Source: Candidatus Cardinium hertigii
GTDB lineage: Bacteria > Bacteroidota > Bacteroidia > Cytophagales_A > Amoebophilaceae
Length of the DNA stretch: 14,080 nt
Assembly (NCBI RefSeq): GCF_003788695.1
Contig: NZ_RARA01000022.1
Span: 47,367-61,446, forward strand
Direction of reading: 5' to 3'
Numbering within the stretch: position 1 is the first letter of the stretch; every line of letters begins with the position of its first letter. Positions 1 through 5,094 of this stretch are shown in pieces. The notes under the pieces are model-generated. The model did not search any database. It worked only from the letters and a program-made list of their open reading frames with translations, and was not told the DNA's origin. Position numbers and translations under genes: made by a program.

Positions 1-318
1 ATAGGCATGTCCGCTATCTAATAAGGGCTGGAGATACTGCTTATAGATATCCATGCGTTCAGACTGTTTATAAGAGCTAAATCCATTTCCTTGCGTTGGA
101 CTTTCATCTGGGAAAATGCCTAGCCAACGCAAACTTTCTAAAATATATTGTTCTGCACTAGGGACAAACCGTTTTTGGTCGGTATCTTCGATACGCAATA
201 TAAATAGTCCTCCCTCTTTTTTTGCCAAAAGATAATTATAGAGAGCGGTTCTTATACTACCCATATGCAAGGCACCTGTTGGGCTAGGGGCAAAGCGAAC
301 CGTTACGGAGCTACGCAT
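1..318 (-). CDS. gltX: Glutamyl-tRNA synthetase, N-terminal part (runs off the window)
   Basis: Ligates glutamate to tRNA(Glu) in the cytoplasm. I translated this stretch by hand from the complement; it is open from an ATG at 318 to base 1 (106 codons) and its C-terminus lies outside the window. The start reads [20 protein letters not shown], the class I synthetase signature with the HIGH-like motif as HMGS, followed by [12 protein letters not shown] and [11 protein letters not shown], both typical of Bacteroidota GltX. The KMSKS loop is not in view. The ATG lies 5 bases after the psd stop codon, so the gene is probably co-transcribed and perhaps translationally coupled with psd. I see nothing odd in the visible part. 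GlnRS is less likely because the N-terminus matches the bacterial GluRS pattern. Confidence 0.95.
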   Translation of the reverse strand, partial: MRSSVTVRFAPSPTGALHMGSIRTALYNYLLAKKEGGLFILRIEDTDQKRFVPSAEQYILESLRWLGIFPDESPTQGNGFSSYKQSERMDIYKQYLQPLLDSGHAY

Positions 319-323
319 ACAAG

Positions 324-980
324 CTATATTTTGGCTAAAACCGTAATACCTCCTTTTACTTTATCCCCCACCGCTACTTTAATATCCGCATCTAAGGGTA
401 CATAGACTTCCATCCTTGAGCCGAATTTAATAAAACCACATTTTTCACCCTGTTGAACTTCATCCCCTTCTTTAAAATAAAACTTAATGCGACGTGCTAT
501 AAAACCCGCTATTTGTTTAAAAAGAATTTGTTGTCCCTCGTCATTTTCAATTACAACAGTAGTTCTTTCATTATGCGTACTGGCTTTTGGATGGAAGGCA
601 ACTAAATGCTTTCCGGGGTGATATTTAAAAAAAACAATCTTTCCTGACATAGGGAATCGATTGACATGTACGTTAAAGGGAGACATAAATATGCTGATTT
701 TCAACCGATCCTCTCGTAGGTATTCCCCTTCATATATGGTCTGAATGCTAAGTACCTTACCATCTGCTGGTCCCAATATATATTGATCTTTTAGATGAAT
801 AATACGATAGGGGTCCCTAAAAAAATAGATTAGCCAAAAATAAAAGGCAGCACTCACTACGGCGACGCCTATAGATTGGTAGTAACTGAATGCCGCTTTG
901 GTATGAATACTATAATAAATAAGTAATAGCACAACAGGCGTCCATAGTAAAATTCCTTTGCCTTCTTTATGTATTTTCAT
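324..980 (-). CDS. psd: Phosphatidylserine decarboxylase, short type II proenzyme
   Basis: Converts phosphatidylserine to phosphatidylethanolamine at the inner membrane, using a pyruvoyl group made by self-cleavage. At 218 aa it is the short family form. Two hydrophobic stretches (about residues 11-27 and 35-53) anchor the N-terminus. PADGKV (71-76) contains the conserved Asp and [11 protein letters not shown] (100-110) the conserved His. [10 protein letters not shown] contains the Gly187-Ser188 cleavage site, where Ser188 would become the pyruvoyl group of a small alpha chain of about 31 residues. It lies 41 bases after cdsA and 5 bases before gltX on the same strand. CdsA makes the CDP-diacylglycerol needed for the preceding serine transfer; the phosphatidylserine synthase gene is not in this window. 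All key residues appear intact. Confidence 0.95.
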   Translation of the reverse strand: MKIHKEGKGILLWTPVVLLLIYYSIHTKAAFSYYQSIGVAVVSAAFYFWLIYFFRDPYRIIHLKDQYILGPADGKVLSIQTIYEGEYLREDRLKISIFMSPFNVHVNRFPMSGKIVFFKYHPGKHLVAFHPKASTHNERTTVVIENDEGQQILFKQIAGFIARRIKFYFKEGDEVQQGEKCGFIKFGSRMEVYVPLDADIKVAVGDKVKGGITVLAKI

Positions 981-1021
981 TAATTATAAAGAATTAAAAT
1001 CTATAATAGAAAGTGTTGCGT

Positions 1022-1858
1022 TTATCCACATAATTTACTGATTTTCAAAAATGTTACTACGGCAGGAATGGTTAGCAGCAGGCTATCAATTTTATCCAAA
1101 ATTCCGCCATGTCCTGGAATCATTTCACTAGAATTTTTAGCATCCACACTTCTTTTGAGCAGCGAGGCCACTAAGTCTCCATAGCTGCCTGTAAAAATGG
1201 TGATTACCGCGATCGAGAGCCATTGCCATAGCGGTATAATAGTAAGAAAATATGCAACCATATAGCTAACCACTATGGCAAATAAAGCCCCGCCCCCTAC
1301 ACCTTCCCATGTTTTTTGGGGAGAGATACGTTCGAAAAGTTTAATTTTTCCGATCGTTGATCCTACTAGATAGGCTCCCACATCCTGGCTCCAAACAATC
1401 AGAAGTAATCCTAATATTAATTGGTATGAGTAACTTCCATTAAAAAAAGCTAAGCCATGCAATATACTACAGGGCAACGCAATATAAACAATACCCAAAA
1501 AAGTAGCTGCTATATCTAAGAAAGGATTTGTAGGCTTGCGGCTATAGAGAGCGGCTATATAGATTAAGGCGATGAGTGGCATAGCACAATAGCCTATTAT
1601 TGAAGAAAAATCATGCTGCAAATAATAGGTAAAGGTTATCGTATAGCACAATAGACCGAGCCCAATGCCATATATACGCATAGGAGCTACATGAGCTTGC
1701 TTAATAAGTTTGTAAAATTCTAACATAGAAAGCCCCATTACATAAAAAAATAGGAAAAAATAGGTCCATGGTGACCAAAAAATGGCAAAAATAACAACAG
1801 GCGTAAAAAAGAGACCAGATAAGAAACGCTGTAAAAAATTGTTCTGTGTTAGCAACAT
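1022..1858 (-). CDS. cdsA: Phosphatidate cytidylyltransferase (CDP-diacylglycerol synthase)
   Basis: Makes CDP-diacylglycerol from phosphatidic acid and CTP, the branch point of phospholipid synthesis, in the inner membrane. The 278-aa product is of usual length and almost entirely hydrophobic, with about eight predicted membrane segments. Conserved pieces are WSQDVGAYLVG (about 156-166), SPQKTWEG (179-186), GDLVASLLKR (227-236) and the family signature ending PGHGGILDKIDS (248-259). Two signature positions differ from the usual pattern: K-N at 241-242 instead of K-D, and D-K instead of D-R at 255-256. It is the first gene of a probable cdsA-psd-gltX unit. The ATG at 1858 starts a hydrophilic MLLTQNN leader before the first membrane helix, as expected. 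Neighbour psd supports the assignment. Confidence 0.95.
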   Translation of the reverse strand: MLLTQNNFLQRFLSGLFFTPVVIFAIFWSPWTYFFLFFYVMGLSMLEFYKLIKQAHVAPMRIYGIGLGLLCYTITFTYYLQHDFSSIIGYCAMPLIALIYIAALYSRKPTNPFLDIAATFLGIVYIALPCSILHGLAFFNGSYSYQLILGLLLIVWSQDVGAYLVGSTIGKIKLFERISPQKTWEGVGGGALFAIVVSYMVAYFLTIIPLWQWLSIAVITIFTGSYGDLVASLLKRSVDAKNSSEMIPGHGGILDKIDSLLLTIPAVVTFLKISKLCG

Positions 1859-1927
1859 AATTGAAAATTTTGTTTTATAAGGTATGGATTATTGATCGTT
1901 TACATAAGCCAATATACCATTCCAATG

Positions 1928-1942
1928 GTACCGTTTCGGTAC
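1928..1942. promoter_or_regulatory. Small hairpin upstream of cdsA
   Basis: GTACCG, then TTT, then CGGTAC form a perfect 6-bp stem with a 3-base loop, 70 bases before the cdsA start on the minus strand. No T-run follows on either side, so it is not a standard terminator. It could lie in the 5' leader of the cdsA transcript; its function is unknown. Confidence 0.35.
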
Positions 1943-1965
1943 AATGATATAAAATTTACACTATC

Positions 1966-2006
1966 CATTCACATGTATACTTACGTTATCATTCACATAT
2001 ATACTT
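1966..2006. repeat. 17-base direct repeat, two copies
   Basis: CATTCACATRTATACTT occurs at 1966-1982 and 1990-2006 with a single difference and a 24-base period. Position upstream of cdsA would suit a tandem regulator-binding site, but this is inference only. Confidence 0.5.
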
Positions 2007-2025
2007 TAAAAGTAACCATATAAGT

Positions 2026-2038
2026 GTCTGTGACAGAC
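2026..2038. promoter_or_regulatory. 13-base operator-like palindrome
   Basis: GTCTGT-G-ACAGAC is a perfect palindrome with one central base. It lies about 170 bases upstream of cdsA. Such symmetry is common in repressor operators, but no regulator gene is present in the window and the site may be chance. Confidence 0.3.
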
Positions 2039-2059
2039 CTGTAATATTTGCAATTTACT

Positions 2060-2121
2060 AAAAAAAGTAATAAGTGATTTAGTAATTAATATTAAAAACA
2101 TTTCTGCCACGCAAGTGAACG
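2060..2121. repeat. Mobile-element relic, matches 13851-13919
   Basis: The stretch from AAAAAAAGTAA through TTTCTGCCACGCAAGTGAACG reappears, with small indels, at 13851-13919. There it leads into the GTATCCGTTCA-ended repeat unit with its nested 92-bp element. Here the copy stops at GAACG and lacks the final GATAC, so it is a truncated end. It sits 48 bases beyond the stop codon of the truncated polA-type gene. Confidence 0.65.
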
Positions 2122-2168
2122 AATATTTTTGACTTTGTTTTGCAGGCTATATGTATTATTCCCATTGG

Positions 2169-3116
2169 CTATAATAAATGGTTAACTGGGGGCTTTTGGA
2201 TAGGTAGATCTGTTGTTAGTCCCAGTAACCTTTTTTTTAATTGCCTAAATTCCAGTGTAGTTAATAAAGGCTCTAATTTTTCCCTATTGGGACCGTGGTA
2301 GCTACACTTTTCTAGGTCTAGCGTTATCGGTACATCTGTACAAATGGTAGCGAGTTGTTTAGACAGTATACCTTGGCTAGCGTATTGTATAACCTTTTCT
2401 TTCAATTTGCCCGTTAGCTGATGGCTATTTTTCAATAGATTTTCTAGATTGTCAAATGTTTGTATAAGCTTTTGAGCTGTTTTTTTTCCAATAGAGGGAA
2501 TACCAGGAATAAAGTCACTGGCATCTCCTTGTAGGGCTAAAATATCGCATACTTGCTCTGGTCTAGTGATATGCCATTGCGCTAAAATTTCCTTTTTACC
2601 TAGTACGATCTCTTTTTGGCCGTTGCTACCAGGTTTATAGAGGTAGATATTATCCTGCACTATTTGAGCTAAGTCTTTGTCTGTAGACATAATATAGCTG
2701 GTAAATCCTATAGATGCCGCTTTTTTTGCCAATGTACCCAGTAGATCATCTGCTTCGTATCCGATGCATTCCACCACTGCAATACCAAACGCATCCAGGA
2801 TATTTTTGATATAGGAAATGGCTATGGAGATATCTTCTGGTTGGGTTTGCCGGTGCGATTTATAAGCTGGAAATAGTGCATGCCGGAAATTTTTTTCTTT
2901 TGAATCAAAAGCAACTACTAGATGGGTGGGTACTTCTTTTTGAAGAACGGCTACCAATGTTTGTACGAAACCTAGTATAGCTCCTGTTTTAACGCCATGG
3001 GCGGTCGTAATGGCTGCTTTATCAAAGGCAAAATGGGCTCTATAAATGAGCGATAGGCCATCCAGTAAAAAAAGCTTTTTATGCAACACAGAAAATACAA
3101 AAAAGATTGAATGCAA
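2169..3116 (-). CDS. polA: PolA-type 5'-3' exonuclease without polymerase domains
   Basis: A flap/5' nuclease of the DNA polymerase I family; such domains remove RNA primers and 5' flaps. The metal-binding acidic residues are all visible: LLDG (Asp19), AFDSKEKNFRH (Asp71), EADD (121-124), STDKD (Asp146, Asp148) and GDASDFIPGIPSIGKKTA (Asp198, Asp201, with the helix-hairpin-helix). The end, LEFRQLKKRLL, matches the boundary linker of full-length PolA, but translation stops at residue 315, where PolA normally continues for about 600 residues. It is therefore a polymerase-less fragment or a dedicated nuclease. The family usually begins near KKLFLLDG, so GTG or TTG codons at residues 10-11 are plausible alternative starts to the ATG at 3116. 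An element relic lies just beyond the stop. Confidence 0.9.
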   Translation of the reverse strand: MHSIFFVFSVLHKKLFLLDGLSLIYRAHFAFDKAAITTAHGVKTGAILGFVQTLVAVLQKEVPTHLVVAFDSKEKNFRHALFPAYKSHRQTQPEDISIAISYIKNILDAFGIAVVECIGYEADDLLGTLAKKAASIGFTSYIMSTDKDLAQIVQDNIYLYKPGSNGQKEIVLGKKEILAQWHITRPEQVCDILALQGDASDFIPGIPSIGKKTAQKLIQTFDNLENLLKNSHQLTGKLKEKVIQYASQGILSKQLATICTDVPITLDLEKCSYHGPNREKLEPLLTTLEFRQLKKRLLGLTTDLPIQKPPVNHLL

Positions 3117-3416
3117 TAATATAAGGGAATAAGTTAAGGGAATAAGTTAAGAATACGTAAAGCATGTTAGCCTTTTTTACGATTATTTCCTAATCTTACG
3201 TGCGTTTTATATTATATTATATATTATAGAGGCCGTTGCAACAGATCGAGCGTATAATTTTTCTATTTTTCTAGTGTTATTTTTTGTTCAGCATAAGGTT
3301 TGGTACAACCCATGTGATGCGTGATAGTTTCACTTGGTTAACTCATTCAGAAATATTAAATTCATTTAGATTTATGTTAAGTATGCATGTAATCTAACAT
3401 TGTTAATGTAACTATT
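3117..3416. other. Intergenic region between divergent genes
   Basis: These 300 AT-rich bases separate the polA-type gene (minus) from the Rpn gene (plus) and should hold both promoters; none stands out clearly. A 13-base tandem repeat lies at 3122-3147 and a run of ATATT units at about 3210-3227. GAGGCCGTTGCAAC at about 3228-3242 looks like an insertion-sequence end, but no matching second end is seen. Confidence 0.6.
3122..3151. repeat. 13-base tandem repeat upstream of the polA-type gene
   Basis: TAAGGGAATAAGT occurs twice in tandem (3122-3134, 3135-3147) followed by a TAAG remnant. It begins 6 bases upstream of the annotated ATG of the polA-type gene, so copy number could affect its leader. 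Confidence 0.6.
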
Positions 3417-4478
3417 ATGCCTATTTCAAAATTTTTAGATCCTAAAAACGATATTGCATTTCGTAGAATATTTGGTAGTGAAAAGAATAAGGATATTCTT
3501 ATCCATTTTATTAATGATATATTGGAGTTAAAAGGAACAGATATCATCAAAGAAGTAACTTTTCTATCTACCATTCAAGACCCAGAGATTGCCTCTAAAA
3601 AACAAAGTATAGTAGATGTTTTGTGTAAAAACGAAGATGGCACACAGATCATAGTAGAGATGCAGGTATCCCCCCAAGAGGGTTTTGAGAAGCGTGCCCA
3701 GTATTATGCAGCTAAAGCGTATTCCCGTCAGCTAAATAAAGGCAAGGAAGAAGGCGCGAGGTATGTTGATCTAAAAGCAGTAATATTTATAGCTATTATC
3801 GATAATATTATATTTAAAGATAAGGTTTTTTACAAATCAGATCATATTATTTTAGATCGATATAGCTATGCACATGATTTAAAAGATTTTTCTTTTACGT
3901 TTATAGAATTGCCTAAGTTTAAAATTACGGATATAAGTTTACTTACCAACTTAGTTGAAAAATGGTGTTATTTCTTTAAGCATGCAGATGAAACCAGTGA
4001 AGCTGATTTACGGAAAATGATAGGTTCTGATGCAGTAATAGAGCGCGCTTATGAGGAACTTAATCAGTATAACTGGACAGAATTGGAGCTGTTGACTTAT
4101 GATCAGGAGATAAAGCGTGTCATGGACAATAGGGCTGTTGAAGATTATAAGAATAAACAATTCAAACAAGAAATGATAGCAGCCGAAGCCAGAGCGATAG
4201 AAGCTGAAGCTAGAGCGATAGAAGCTGAAGCTAGAGGGGAGGCTAGAGGGGAGGCTAGAGGGGAGGCGAGAGGGGAGGCTAGAGGGGAGGCTAGAGGGGA
4301 GGCTAGAGGGGAGGCTAGAGGTAAAGCGGAAGGTAAAGCGGAAGGTAAAGCGGAAGGTAAAGTTGAGGCTATAAGAGCGGTAGCCAAATTAATGTTAATA
4401 AAAGGTATCCCTATAGATGACATCATGGCATGTACTGGCTTATCACAGCAAGCGTTAGCAGCTTTAAAAGATTATTAA
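3417..4478 (+). CDS. Rpn-family recombination-promoting nuclease / PD-(D/E)XK putative transposase
   Basis: The protein begins KFLDPKNDIAFRRIFG, the hallmark of the Rpn/PF12784-type family, which is abundant in Amoebophilus- and Cardinium-like genomes. The nuclease core shows Asp67 (SIVDVLC) and Glu81-Met-Gln83 (IIVEMQV), a PD-(D/E)XK variant with Gln in the last position, as in many relatives. The first 250 residues are the catalytic region. Residues about 255-317 are a charged helical repeat: AEARAI units, seven GEAR units, then GKAE units. The end (IRAVAKLMLIKG...GLSQQALAALKDY) is a small helical domain common at the C-terminus of this family. Known E. coli relatives are DNA endonucleases promoting RecA-independent recombination; the role here is inferred. 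The ATG at 3417 gives the exact family N-terminus. Confidence 0.9.
   Translation: MPISKFLDPKNDIAFRRIFGSEKNKDILIHFINDILELKGTDIIKEVTFLSTIQDPEIASKKQSIVDVLCKNEDGTQIIVEMQVSPQEGFEKRAQYYAAKAYSRQLNKGKEEGARYVDLKAVIFIAIIDNIIFKDKVFYKSDHIILDRYSYAHDLKDFSFTFIELPKFKITDISLLTNLVEKWCYFFKHADETSEADLRKMIGSDAVIERAYEELNQYNWTELELLTYDQEIKRVMDNRAVEDYKNKQFKQEMIAAEARAIEAEARAIEAEARGEARGEARGEARGEARGEARGEARGEARGKAEGKAEGKAEGKVEAIRAVAKLMLIKGIPIDDIMACTGLSQQALAALKDY
4179..4367 (+). repeat. In-frame tandem repeats in the Rpn gene (21-bp and 12-bp units)
   Basis: Three blocks follow each other. First, a 21-bp unit coding EAEARAI, about two and a half copies (4179-4235). Second, seven 12-bp units GGGGAGGCTAGA coding GEAR (4236-4319). 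Third, four 12-bp units coding GKAE or GKVE (4320-4367). All units are multiples of three, so slippage would change the length of a helix without breaking the frame. The units are nearly identical at DNA level, with one GCG for GCT in the third GEAR copy, which points to recent expansion. Confidence 0.95.
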
Positions 4479-4496
4479 GATTATTAAGATTATTAA
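4470..4496 (+). repeat. Three 9-bp units spanning the Rpn stop codon
   Basis: GATTATTAA is repeated three times in tandem and in frame; each unit reads Asp-Tyr-stop. The first supplies the real C-terminus and stop codon, the other two give two further in-frame stops. Copy-number change would not alter the protein. Confidence 0.85.
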
Positions 4497-4585
4497 CAAA
4501 TGTTACCCAATTATGCAGTAAAAAAAATAGTAATTTTTAGTGTAAGCATGCTTGTAAGCATATGGTAGGAGAAGAAAAGTTGTGT

Positions 4586-5005
4586 ATGTGTAGGATTATG
4601 GCCATAGATTATGGCCTCAAACGAGTGGGTATTGCCGTAACAGACCCATTGCAAATTATTGCCACCCCTTTAACTACTATAGCTAGCCATACATTGTTCT
4701 TTTTTTTAAAGCAGTATTTACAAAAAGAAATCGTTTCCATCTTTGTGATAGGTATGCCCCAAGGCTTAGATGGTAAGCCTTCTGAAATGAGCAAAGTAAT
4801 GGAACGCGTGGGCGCCAAATTGAAAAATGCATTTCCACAACAAAGTGTATGTTATCAAGATGAACGTTTTACTTCTCAATTAGCGGCGCAGGGACTATAT
4901 CAAGCGGGTTATCGTAAAAAGGATAGGCAAAATAAAGCCAATATAGATAAAGTGAGTGCGGCCATTTTATTGCAATCTTATTTGCGTACTATTTGCGTAG
5001 TTTAA
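4586..5005 (+). CDS. ruvX: RuvX/YqgF, Holliday junction resolvase-like RNase H-fold nuclease
   Basis: RuvX/YqgF proteins have an RNase H fold; they are known as putative Holliday junction resolvases and, in E. coli, for a role in 16S rRNA 5'-end processing. The start MCRIMAIDYGLKRVGIAVTD is the family N-terminus and contains the first catalytic Asp (residue 8). YQDERFTS supplies the Glu (about 93) and NIDKVSAAILLQSYL the last Asp (about 121). At 139 aa it is full length. I chose the ATG at 4586 because relatives begin directly before the first strand; an upstream in-frame ATG at 4562 would add MVGEEKLC, which the family lacks. It precedes uvrA by under 100 bases on the same strand, so the two may be co-transcribed. 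Confidence 0.93.
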   Translation: MCRIMAIDYGLKRVGIAVTDPLQIIATPLTTIASHTLFFFLKQYLQKEIVSIFVIGMPQGLDGKPSEMSKVMERVGAKLKNAFPQQSVCYQDERFTSQLAAQGLYQAGYRKKDRQNKANIDKVSAAILLQSYLRTICVV

Positions 5006-5094
5006 AACATTTGACTGCTACAAATTATAGAATTGACTAGTCTATTACAGCAAGAAATAGCAACCTTACAAAATAAAGCATAGTGGTAGCATCC

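Larger units (their letters stand above)
1859..2168. other. Intergenic region between cdsA and the polA-type gene
   Basis: This stretch of 310 bases holds no credible gene. On the minus strand it is downstream of the exonuclease gene and upstream of cdsA, so any promoter of the cdsA-psd-gltX unit should lie here; I could not identify a convincing one. It contains a small hairpin (1928-1942), a 17-base direct repeat (1966-2006), a 13-base palindrome (2026-2038) and a mobile-element relic (2060-2121). Reading on past the exonuclease stop codon gives no sign of the missing polymerase domains. Confidence 0.7.

Noticed and set aside
2169..3116. Independent ExoIX/Xni-type flap nuclease
   Set aside because: The C-terminal LEFRQLKKRLL linker is typical of PolA just before its next domain, so a PolA-derived fragment fits better.
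3228..3242. Insertion-sequence end (GAGGCCGTTGCAAC-like)
   Set aside because: No matching inverted copy in the window and no transposase; cannot be told from chance.
4184..4367. CRISPR-like array
   Set aside because: Units are directly adjacent 12-bp and 21-bp coding repeats without spacers; they are in frame within a protein.
4145..4426. Minus-strand frame with LASP repeats opposite the Rpn gene
   Set aside because: Mirror of the GEAR repeats. The plus-strand gene has a recognised nuclease domain and explains the frame.
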